Part shown: positions 42,924 through 54,900 of the stretch, piece after piece
Layout: each line of letters starts with the position of its first letter
Numbering within the stretch: position 1 is the first letter of the stretch
Assembly: GCA_004431415.1 (NCBI GenBank)
Contig: QPMI01000516.1
Coordinates: 186,001 to 250,000 of the forward strand
Reading direction: 5' to 3'
Length of the DNA stretch: 64,000 nt
From: Cyanophora paradoxa
Lineage: Eukaryota; Glaucocystophyceae; Cyanophorales; Cyanophoraceae
Notes under the pieces: generated by a model
Databases searched by the model: none
The model's input: the letters and a program-made list of their open reading frames with translations, nothing else
What the model was told of the DNA's origin: nothing
Made by a program: the position numbers and the translations under genes

Positions 42924-45900
42924 TCAGCGCCACTCCTCCCAGGGGTACTTGAATGCCTCCTTCTTGCGCAGGCGCCGCACTGGCGGCTTGACCTCCGCGA
43001 GGTTGTTCACGTTCCCCTGGGGGAGAAGGATTAGGGGGGTACGGGTCGCTTCCGATCAGCTAGAGGGGGTACGGTACCTGCTGGTCCTTCGAGAGGGGCT
43101 CGGTGGGCGAGTTGACCCACTGGCCGTCCACTGCGGCGAAAGGTGAAAAAATGAAAACGGGGTGGGAGGGGGGAGAGGGGGGTACGGCGCACCGATGAAC
43201 TTGTAGAGGTACGTCCCGTGGGGCAGCTCCTTCGTCAGCGTCCACTCGTTGGCCTGGGCGGGGGGTACGCGTAAGTACGAAGTCCGATGGGGGGGGGGGT
43301 ACGCGGGCGGGGCGGGGCGGGGGCGGGCCTTGAGGCCGGTGCCGCGGGAGAGGGCGTGCCGGCCCTGCCAGTTATCGAAGGACCCCGCGACAAAGACCTG
43401 CGGGGGGCGGGCGAGCGTGCGCCCGGCGGTCAGCCTAGGCCGCGGCTTTAGGAGGGGTTGTTGTTTATCGATATCTCTTCTGGGCTGTCTCAATAGGCTT
43501 CTAACATGAAGATTCTAAGCTCAGGCTCCTTTAAAGCTTAGGCTAGGGTTGGGCTCGGGGCGGGGCGGACCTCTTTGCCCCCCTTAGCTAAGGCTTTGAG
43601 CTTGTTTCTAATAATAAGCTCGGTCTCCATTTGAGCTTGTTTCTAATAATAAGCTAGGGTTGGGGCGGGGCGGACCTCCTTGCCGCCCTGGGTCCAGCGG
43701 AAGGTGAAGGCGGGCGGGCCGGGCTGCCGCCAGCGCGGCTGCGGCTTGAGCGCCGGCAGCGCCCCCTCGATCGCGATGACCTGAGGGGGGGGGGAGGGGC
43801 GGCGTCGGCCGGGCGGGCGAGCGGGCTCGGGGCGAGGCGGGGCGGGGCGGGGCGCGCGGCTCAATCCTATCAGTCTATCAGTCGCTTCTATCTATCGGCT
43901 CGAGGGATGGCCGGCGCAGTCGAGCCGATCCCGACCGGAAGGGCGATCGGTAGCTGCGTCGTCGATCCCGCAGCTATCACTCCCCCCCCCCCACCTTCTC
44001 CCCCTCCTCCCTCCCCCTCCCTCCCCCCTTCTCCCCCCCTCCCCCCCTTACCTCGCGCTTGACGAGGTCGCCCTTGGCGAGGAGCGCGTGCTTCAGCCGC
44101 GCGAACTCCCCGTACCACGCCCTGCGGGGGCGGGCGGGAGGGAGGGAGTCAGGGGGCCTTTGTGTTGCAGCGCAGAGGAAGGTGAGAGGGGTATGTATGT
44201 AGATACAACGTGGGGCGTCCTCGAACTCCAAGGCGTCTAAGGGGCGGGCGGGCGCACCAGGCGACGTCGTCGGCGTCGATGACGGAGGCGCGGGCGGTCT
44301 CGCGGAGCCGCTTGTACACCTCCGGCTGCCCGTAGATCCCCATCGCCCGCTGCGGGGAGGAGCGGAGAGAGGGTCAGCACAGGCGCGCACTCGCGCCCCC
44401 ACAACAATCTTCTCTAGCCAGGAGGGGAGAGGAGGTCAGGTCGGGCCCGGCGCGCGCTCGCTCGCGCCCGCGCTCCGACAACAATCTTCTCTAGCCGGAG
44501 GATCGAGCCCGGCTGTGCCGATGCCGCCCTCAAACAAACCCCGTACGCATGCATCAAGTCAAGTCTAGACCCAGGACCCGCCCAGAGAAGCGGGGGCCGC
44601 CCAGAGCGCCAGGGCCCGCCCAGAGAGCCAGGGCCCGCCCAGAGAACCAGGGCCGCCTGGGCGGACCTTAACGGCGTACACGAAGTCGCCGTGGTTGTGG
44701 TGCTCGAACGTGAATCCGTTCCCCTGCGAGCGAAGTCAGGGGGGGGGGAGTTGGGGGGGGGGGCGGGGGGGGGGGTACCCGGTTCTCGGAGGCGTTGTAC
44801 TCGTGGACCGTGTCCTTCAGGCCGCCCGTCTTGAACGCCACGACCTGAAGTTCGGGGGGGGGAGAATGAGGCTCAGGTGGCTCAGACGGGCAGAGCGGCG
44901 CCCGCCGCGCCCCGGAACGCCCCCCTTCCCCTCCCCATTCCTCCTACTACACCGGGGCCTGGGCGACGAGCCGAAGGGCGCTGCTGCTCGTATGCATAGC
45001 AGAGCGGCGCCCCCCTTCCCCCCCTCCCCCTTCCTCCTCCTACCCCCCCCTTTTTCCGCACCGGGGTACCGGCGACGAAGAACTCCTGCTGGACGATGCC
45101 GCCGGGCTCGAATAGGGAAGGCATGAGCCCGAAGTCGGCGCCGAGGTTCACCAGCGGGCCGTCCGTGAAGAACTGGGGGAAAGGCGGGTGAGGGAGGGAT
45201 GGCGGGTAGAAGGCGGGGAAGAGAGGCGTGGGGCGACTGAGCTGATCATAGACTCTACTTTTCAAAGCACGGCGAGGACCTCTGGAAATCCCTCGGGCCG
45301 GAACGGGAGGGCCGCGCTATAATTAGCACCTGGGTCGGCTCGGCCCAGAAGTTGTATAGAAACAGATCCTCCTAGAGATAGATCCTAGATCCTCCTCTCT
45401 ATCTCCTAGAGATAGAGATAAAAAGACTCCCTCCTAGAGCTCTTTCGGGTCGGGACGGCCAGGCCGGCTCGCTCGCACCTGGGTCGGCTCGGCCCAGAAG
45501 TTGTAGGGGAAGGCGTTCCGCAGCTCGTAGATCTCCTTCATGCACTGTGGCGCGGGGTGAGCGGGAGAGGGGGGGAGAGGCGGAGGAGGGGTATGATCGC
45601 CGTCGCTCTCATGTTTTCGAACGCTCTAATGGCTCTCTCAGGGGCGGGGGGGTCGTGCCTGGCCGCCGTAGGGGTCGGAGGGGGAGACCCGACGAGATTT
45701 TTAGGGAGGAGGCGGGGGCGGGTGCGGGTGCTCTAATGCTCTTATTTTTAGGAAGGCGGGGGCGGGGGCGGGTTTTTAGGGGGGGATGCTCTAAGGGCTC
45801 TCTCAGGGGCGGGTGGATTGCTGTGGCTCGCCTGGCCGCCGTAGGGGTCGGAGGGAGAGGCCATGCCCCCGATGAAGATCTGGATCTTGTGGTTGAACGA

Positions 45901-48900
45901 CGTGATCTGCGGGGGGGGGGGGGGGGGGGGGGGGAGGGAGGACGATCAGCCGAGGGGGGGCGGACAAGAAGGCGGGGGCGGAGACAGAGAGAGATCGGAT
46001 CGTAGGAGCAGCTAGCGAGCAGCTAGCTAGCTCAGCTTAGTCTGGCCTCCAGCCTCCATCCGGGGTGGCTCGGGATGGATGGCTTGGGGCGTTCCAAGTA
46101 CAGGATAGCCAGTTTTTCACAAGGTTTCGAAGAGCTTTTTGGCTTCTAAGCCCAGCTCTAAGGCGGCTCGGGGGAGAACGCACGAGCTCGCGGGCGGCGC
46201 GGGTGATGAGGTGGACGCCCTTCTGCTCCGTGATGCGCCCCACGAACGCGAAGACCGGGATCGACAGGTCCGGCTGAGAGAGGGAACGAGCCTTGTTGTT
46301 AAGCGAGCAGGGAGCAGGAGGAGGGGGGATACGGACCTGCCCGAACTTGAAGTACCGCGTCTGAATGAGGCCTGCAGGGGGGATAGAGGAAGGGGGGGGG
46401 GGGGGGGGGGGGGAAGGGCGGAGGTCAGACGGAGGCACTAACCCACTAACTAAACCAGGTTACAACTAAGAGCGGGGGGAGGGGGCGCGGACCCACTAAC
46501 TAATAACTAAAACAGGTTACAACCAAGGGACTCTTGGCGGCGCCAAGACGTAATTAAGAGTCAGAAGCTAGAAGACTCTCGCTAACCCACTAAGGCTAGG
46601 GAGGCGGGGGAGGGCGGGGGCGGGCGGACCCTTGGCGGTGTCGTGGTCGAGGGAGCCGCACTTGGCGATGAGGCGCTCCACCCGCTCCCCCACCGGGATC
46701 CCGTTCGGGAACGCGAACGGCCGCTGGAACTGCGCGGGGAGAGGCGTCAGGGGCGGGTCGGAAGGCATAGAAGCTGAGATGTCTTGAGGACCTTGGAGAG
46801 GAGGTGGGTGAGGGGCGACTTGGCGAGGAGCTCGTCGCGGTAGCTCGGCGAGACGGTGCCCCACTGGTCCGACGCCATCAGCGCGCACCGCGCTGCAGGA
46901 GGCGAGCGAGGAGCGGGAGGAGGTAGGTCAGAGGGCGGCGCTGCAGCCGGGCTGGAGCGGGGGGTGCGGACAGGGGTTGATGACGGTGCGCTGCCAGTGC
47001 GGGTCCGCCACGAAGTGGCCCGGCAGACCGTGGATCCCCTCCAGCGTCCCCTCCTGCCCGAAGGATTAGATGGATGGATCGGGCGGGTGGGGTGGGTGCT
47101 CGCTCGCCTGGGGGGAGGGGTAGAGGCGGCCCTCGTAGGAGGGGTCCAGGTTGTGCACGATGTGGAAGAACAGCGTCCGCTGCGATGCGGCATGTCAGGC
47201 GGGGTCACTCCCTCCCTCTACCCCCCTCCTATTTGCTTTGCCTGGAGGGGCCCCCTCGCAGGCCCTCCCTCTCCGCCCCTCTGGAGCCAGGGCAAGGCGG
47301 GGCGGGGCGGGCCTTGAAGAAGTCGCCGAAGAAGTTGCACTTGGCGTACGCGGGGACGAACCCCGTGAACCAGTCGTTCGTCACCTGCAAAGGCGAGGGG
47401 GCGTCGGGAGGGGGAGGGGGAGAGGGAGAGAGGGAGGGGAGGGGCCGTCCCCTCCTCTATCCTATCTCTCCCTCCCTCCTTTCTTCGGGCGGGGCGGGCT
47501 TGGGGCGCACGACGAGGCCCGGGGCGATGCCGAAGGCGCAGAGCGCCTCCAGCGACGCCTTCGCGAACAGCGTCTGCGGGGGCGACGAGGGTCAAAGGGG
47601 GCGGGGTATGGCGGGAAGTGGGGTGGGGAGGGGAGGTGCGCACGAGCTGCTTGACCTGCGAGGGAGGAAGGGGGGAGGGAGGGGACGGGCGCGTCAGCCG
47701 AGCCAATCAGATTAGATCCGATCGGATCGGATCGGATCGGATCAGATCTGACCTGGTAGTGGACGGCGCCGCCGTTGTAGGGGGAGGGGAAGAAGCCGTT
47801 GTTGTGGAGGAAGACGACCCGCACCCCGTTCACGTACCCCTCGTGCACCCCGACCTGCGCGGGTGCGGCGCTTAGGAAGGGTGGAGGGCCGAAAGAAGCA
47901 CAAGGGCGGATCGAGAGGCGCGGAAAGGCGAGCCGGGGTGGGGGGGGGGTGGGGGGGGGGGGGGGCCGGGAAGGGGACGGGGCGACCGCTCGCCTGCGTC
48001 ATCTCGCCGCCGACGCTGCAGTGGACGTTCCGCGAGTACTTCACCCCGTCCGCCGCGAGGTACCTGGGAGGGGGGGTACGGCGTTCAGAGAGGTGCGGGG
48101 GGGTACGGCGTTCAGAGAGGTGCCGGGGGGGGGGGAGAGAGAGAGAAAGGGCGCACCCGGTCTCGCCCTTGCGGTTCTTCTCGTAGTAGGGCGAGCTGCG
48201 GGCGGGCGGGCGGGCGACTTTTAAGCTGCCGCGTCTCTTCGAGGAGCGGGGGGGGGGTACGGGCACGCACATGACGGTGACGTCGGCGCCGAGGCGGGCG
48301 AGGGTGATCGTGAGCTCGTCGACCATCACGCCCAGCCCGCCCACCGTCGACCTGCCCGGCGAGGGAGGAAGGGCGGAGTGAGGCGACTTTCAGTTATGCT
48401 GGAAGGGACGGCGGCGGCGGCGGCGGAGGCAAGGCGGCGGCCAGCTAAGCTGGGAGGCTAAGCCAAGCTGAGGCGGCGGCGGCGAAAGGAAGGAAAGAAG
48501 AAGGGGCCCGGAGGGGCACGCACCACTTGCCGAGCTCGGGGGCGATGAAGACGAGCGGGCCGACGCTGTTCTTGTTGTACATCTCCCGGCACAGCTGCGC
48601 GCAGGGAGGAGGAGGAGGGGAGGAGGAGGAGGAGTTAGAAGAGGCGGAAGAGAGCCGTTTGGATGGCTGGGAGGGGGGGCGGGGCGGGGCGGGGCGGACG
48701 AGGTACTTGGTGAAGACGCCGTCGTCGTCGTCCTCCGTGTCCTGAACAACGAAAGAAAGAAAGAGAAAGAATAAGGAAGGAAGAAAGAAAGAAAGAGAAG
48801 AAAGAGATGAAGGGGCGCGCCTGGGAGTCGATCTTGGTGAAGGCCATGAGGTACGCGATGAGGCGGGGCCCCAGGGGGAAGCCCTCCTGGCCCGCGTCGT

Positions 48901-51900
48901 TCTTCGCCAGGATGTGGAAGAGCCGCTGCGGGGCAGAAGAAGAAGAAGCAGAGCGGCGAGTGAGAAGGGGCGGGGACAGGGAGATCAGAGGACGACTCCG
49001 TCTCTCTCTTTCCTCTCTTTCTCTTTCGTCCCGTCTTCCCTTCTCTATCTCTCTTTCTCTTTCGCCTCGTTCAGCAGCGCGCACGTGCATGGTGTCGGTG
49101 AGGGAGATCGGACCCCCGCGGGTGACCTTGAGCGTCGGCGGCGGCGGGCCCGAGAGCGTCGGCGGGCAGTCCGCTGACCCGGGCACCTGGATCAGACGGC
49201 TCAGACGGCCGCTCAGGCGGCTGGGCTTTAGGGAGAGGGGGGTACGGGCACGGACCACGAGCGCCTCGACGCCCGAGAGGTTCTGGACGTAGTAGTCCAT
49301 GACCTGGGGGCGGGGGGGGAAGAGGGTCGGGAGGGGTACAGGGGCCAAGGGAGGGGGGTAGGGCACCTCGCCGAAGACGCGGATGTCGCGCAGGCCCTTG
49401 ATGAGCCTGCGCTCGAAGAGAAGGAACGTAAGAAGAGAAGAGAAAGAGAAAGCAGAGGGGAGGACGAAGGAAGGCGCCCCGCCCCGCCCCTCTCCCGCCC
49501 CTCCCTCCCCTCTAAGAAAGAAGAGAAGAAGAGGGGTACGCACCGCTGGAGGACGTGGTTGTGGCGGTCCTCGACGTCCGCCTCCACCGCCGCCCGCAGC
49601 CGCCGGAAGCTGTCGGGGCGTCAGGCGGAGGCGCGGGCCCGGGGTCGAGAGGAGGGGGAGGGAGGAGCCTAGACGGATAGACGGCTGGATGGGAGCTTTG
49701 CGCGGGGCGAGCGGCGGCGGCGGCGGCGGCGTCAGGCGCGGGGGTTGAGAGGAGGAAGGATCGTAGATGTACGATAAAGCCGAGAGAAGCTCAGAGGCTC
49801 GCCTGTTGCGGGTGAGGCGCTCCTCGATCTCGGGGGTGCGCTGCCGCCGCTTCAGGCGCCAGAAGAGCATTGCGAAGGGCTGCGGCGAAAGGCCCGGGGT
49901 CAGGGCGGGGCGGGGCGAGTAGGAGGCAAAGGGGCAGGGCGGGCCTGCAGGACGGTGTAGCTGCGCCCGTACACGACCTGTGGGGGGGTGAGCCAAGGAC
50001 AAGGGGCCGGGGCCGGGACGGGGCGGGGAGAACGGGCGGGCCTCGTCGCGGGTGAAGATGTTGCGGGCCTCCTCGGCGAGCGCAGCCTCCTCCTCACCCA
50101 GCTGCGCCTTCTCCTGCGCCCCGGAAGTGAGCGGGCGGGCGGGCGGGCGCTGCGAAGGGATCCGATCCGGGGCGCCGGCTAGCGGATCCGGTCAAGCTAG
50201 CTCCTTTAAAAGGACCGCCCCTCTAAGAATTCGATCCTATATCCGATCCGATCCGATCCGGTCCGGGCGGACCTCGTCGGGGACGAGCAAGTCGACCCAC
50301 TCGTAGGCGTGCTGCGGCCCGCCCTCCGCGTCCGAAGGGATCGCCTCTGCGGGGGGGGGGGGCGCCAGCTCAGAAGTTTCAGAAGGGCGGGTGGGGCGCG
50401 GCATCGTAGGAAGGGGGGCCGGCGGGGGGGGGGGGGGGGGGGGCGTCAGCCGGGGCTGGTCTAGCCGGAGGAGTGTGTAGGAGGGCCGGTCTTAGAGTCT
50501 AGAAGGTTTAGAGGAGGGCGGGGCGGGGCGGGGACCGGCGAGCGGGGAGCAGTCCACGGCCAGGAGGGCCTTGCTGCTCGAGAAATTCGTCGCCACCAGC
50601 ACCACCTGTACCCCCCCGGACAACTCAGATGCGGTTAAGATCTGAACTGGGGGGGGGGGGGGGGGTGCGAGCCTCGGGGTCGCCGGTGCCGGTCTCGACG
50701 ACGGGCAGGTGCCGCGCGAACGCCAGCACGTTCACCGGTACCCCCCTGGAGGAGAGTGGGGTGAGTTGGGGTACGGGAGGAAGAGAAAAGAAAGGATGAC
50801 GATGTACCCCTTGCCGAGGGCCTCGAGGAAGGTGCAGCGGCCGTACTGGATGAGCGGGAGCATGCGGCGCAGGTTGCGCCGGTGCGAGTAGTGCAGCTGC
50901 GCGGCGCGCGCGAGCACACGCACGCGTCAACACCGACGTGTATCTTTTTTTTTTCGCTTAGCGATGCGAGCCCCGCTTGCTTGGCCCATCTAATCTTCTC
51001 CAATCTAACCCAACGAATCGTCTCTTGTCCATCTAATCTCCTCATTCTCCTCACCTTGATGAGGTCCAGGTCGGTGCCGCCGAAGGAGGGCGGCGCCGCC
51101 GCCGCGAGGGCCGCCAGGCCCCCCCCGAACCCGCTCACACTCATCCTGTTCGCTGTGTGAAAAAGGGCGCGGAGAAGAAACAGGGGCGCGGCGCACGAGA
51201 AGGCGTTGCCCTGGCTGTAGAACATGCCGCTCGGGGCGCGGGTCATGCCCCGCGGCTGCGGATCAGATCAGGTCAGATCATATCATATCACATCGCCCGA
51301 AGAAGAATGGAGAGCGGGCACCTGCGGGGGCGCCAGCGTGAGCGAGGTGGCGGCGTCCGCGGTGGCCGGCTGGAAGCCCATGCCCATCCCGTTCGCCGCC
51401 GCGGGAGGCAGCGACGGCGCCGTCTCGTGCGAGTGCTGCAGATTGCTAAAGCGTTCAGCGATCAGAAGAAAGCCAGAAGAGTTTGCTGCGGACCTCGCGG
51501 GCGATGGCGGGCATGTCGCGGGAAAGCGAGGTGAGGTCCGCCATCGACACCCCGATCTGCGCGCGCGGGGGCGGGGCGGCGGGGCGGTGAGTGAGGGGGC
51601 GCAGGCGGGCGGGCGGTGGGAGAGTGGGCCTCTAGCACTCCCAGCGCCTCAAAAGGTGAGAGAGCGGTGGGAAGGCGGAGGCGGGAGGCGCGGCCGGCAG
51701 GCATTGGGTAGCGGGCGGGGCGGGCGGGGAGGGCGGACCTTGGTGCGGCGGAGGCCGCCGCCCATGCCGCCACCCCCGCCGAGGCCGCCCCCGCCCAGGC
51801 CGCCGCCCAGAGAGAAGGAGTCCGGTGAATCCGCCCCGTGCAGCGCCCGGATCTGAGGAGAGCAACAGTAAGGAGGGGGTCCGGAGGCTTCAAAGGGCCG

Positions 51901-54900
51901 GGGACGGGGCCGGGGCCGCGTCGGCGGGGAGGAAAGAAAGAAGGTTCCCCTCTGAAGGGCCGGGGACGGACGGGCGGACGGACCTGGGGGGAGCCGGAGA
52001 CGTGGAGGCCCGGGGCCGCGAGCTGCTGCTGCCGCCCGGCGATCGCCCCGCGCAGCAGGTTCTGCGGGGGTGGGGGCGGGCCGGGCCGTCTCAGCGCGCA
52101 GCGGGGGCGGAGGCAGAGGCGGAGAAGGCGGGCGGGGCGGGGCAGGCACCTGCTTGGCGGCGAGGCCGGCCGAGGCCGACGAGAGCTCCGCCAGGTTCGA
52201 CGACGAGAGCTGCGCAAGGGGGCGGGAGGCAGGCGTGAGCGAGCGGGGGGAGAAGGAGGCGGGAGGGGCGGCTTGCCTGGCGGGAGCCGAGGGAGGGCGG
52301 GGCCGGCGGGATGAGCTGCGCGGCGGAGCAGCAGGAAGAAGTCGTCAGCGCGGGGACGAGGAAGCGTGGAAGCCCCCTCCGATCTCGAGGAAACTTCGAG
52401 GCGGACCTGCTCGGCGCGGCTCTGGAGGGGGTGCTTCGGCTGCTGCGACGGGTGCTGCGGCTCCGGCGCGTAGCTCTCCACCGACCTGCGAGCGAGCGAA
52501 GGCCGAGGACAGGGGGAGGGGGGAGGGGGGGGGGCGAAGCTCAGCTCAGCTTTTCGGAGCAGAGCTTTTGAGAGTCGTGGGGGCGGCGCCGGGCGGGCGG
52601 GCGGGCGAGCGGCGCCAGACCCTCCGGGCCCTAGACTTCTCTCTCTTCGAGCGTCTAAGCGATGAGCGTCTAAGTAAGCAGCGTACCCCTCGTACTCGGA
52701 GGGGGACTGGAAGGAGTAGAGGCCGGCCATGTCCGGCCGCTCCATCTTCCTGCGGGGGGATGGAATCAGATCAGATCGGATCGGATATGATCTGAGCCGA
52801 GCGGCGAGGGCGGGGCGCGGCCGCGGCTGGCGCCTGCACAGCCGCCTATCGCCTACGATGCTCCCAGCGACTTCGGGCGGGGCGGGCAAGAAAGCGTACC
52901 CCTCCTCCTCGCCGGCGAAGGTCATGGGGATGTCGGGGAGGAGGAAGAGCACGTCTACCGCCGCCCACGCCCCGCTGCGCGCGGACGAAGGAGAATGATA
53001 AGTACCGGATCGAATCGGATCGGAGTCGGGAGGGGCGGGGCGGGGCGGGGCGGGGCGGGGCGGGGCGGGGCGGGGCGGGGCAGGACTTCATTCTTTCCGA
53101 GGATCTAGGCTAACGCTTCTAATTCTAGATTAAGCCAAGGCTTGTCTAAGGCTTCTAAGGCTTCTAAGCTCCACTCTGTTCGTCCACGCACTTTCCGAAG
53201 AGGGCGGTGGGGTAGGGGAGGCGGTGCCCGCAGATGGAGCCGACGCAGAAGGCCCCCTCGGGGAGGGCGCCCCGCGCCTCCCGCCACCACCCGTTCACCT
53301 CCGCCATCTGCGCCCGCCCCGCGCCCGCTCAGATGAATGGATGAAAAGACGATAACACCAGCTTAGGGCTGAGCTGAGAAGCGCAGCCTAGTGCCGCTAG
53401 ATCCCCGCATCCTCCTCGCACCTTGGTGGGCTCGGCGCGGGCGACGCGGCCGGAGCGGGCGACCTCGCGCCCGAAGAGCGACGCGAGGCGCGGCGCCAGC
53501 TCCGACGCGTGCGGCACGACGCCCGAGAGCGCCAGCGCCCGCTCCCGGCCCCTGCGGAGCGGAAAGGTGCGTGGGTGGATCGAAGCCGGCTGGCTGGCTG
53601 TTTCCTATTCCTAAGGGCGGGGCGGGGCGGGCGGACCAGGCGGTCTCGGCGAGGAAGACGAAGTCGGGGTGGCGCGCCCACACCGCCCGCGTCAGCTGCC
53701 CCCGGGGGGAGAGGGGGATGTCAGCCGGGGCGAGAAGAGAAGGATGCGGTGGAGGGATCCGGGGGGGTTGGGTTGCTCGGCCCCGCGCGGGGTTGGGTTG
53801 GAGGGAGGGGCCCGGCGCCTCTGCGCCCCGGCGCGGCCCGGCGCACCTTCGCCAGCAGGGGGTTCGCGTACCCGGCCTCCGCCGCCGGCGTGTTCCAGTA
53901 CCCCGCCTGCGCGAGACGCCCCTCGTCAGGGCCACCACCCGCGCGCCTCTCGGCATTACATCTTAGTCCTCGCATCTCTTATCTCGGATCTTAGCTCTGG
54001 AATCTAGTCATCTAGTCCTCGGGGCGGGGGCGGGGGCGGGGGCGGGCAGAGGCGGACCTCGGCGTGGGGCTTGACGACGGCGCCCTCGAGGACGTCCACC
54101 GCCCCGTACACAGGCGCGCTCGGCCCGTCGTACCTGAGGAGAGAGATGGATGAGATTAGATTGGATTAGATTAGATCGGATGAGATGGATGGATGAGATG
54201 GGAGCGCACCCGGGCTCCACCCGCCGCAGCTCCTCCTGCGGGCGCGCGGGCGCGTCAGGGCCGCTCACGGACCGAGCTAAAGATAGACAGCCCAGCGGGG
54301 GGGGCGGGGGAGGGGTACCAGGTCGGCCTGGAGGACGAGGGGCCACGCCTGCGCGTTGTCCAGGCGCACGCCGTGCACGCGGTAGCGCGACGCCTGCGAA
54401 AGCGGAAGGCGCGGGGCGGTCGGACAGACAGGCGAGCCCGGGCGGAGAAAGCGGCTCAAGGTCCAGGCCTTCCCCTCCCCCGACCTCCTAGGAGCCCCCC
54501 GGGAGGGGGGTACGGGGGCGGGGCCGCACGAGGTAGAGTGTCTCGTAGCAGAGGAGGTCCCACGCGTCCAGCTTCCGGTAGTTCTGCGGGAGGGGAGGGA
54601 AGGGGGGGGCGCGCGGGTCAGGCGGGGGGGAGGGCGGAGTGGCGGAAGGGAGGCGGGGGCCCGTCTATGGATGGCGCGGCCACCCCTCCACGTCTAGTGT
54701 GCGCGGCTCCTAATGCTCTCCTAGTGAGCTCAAGTGCTCCTCTCCTAGGGCTCTCCCATCGCTCTCCCTGGGCTGGGGCGGGGCGGGGCGGACGGGGAGG
54801 GAGGTGTCGTCCCAGACGAGGTCGCCGCGGCCGTCCGTGCCCCGGTGCGGCACCCGCCGCCCGTGCTCGTCCAGCGTGCTGCGAGGAGGGGGAGGTGGTG

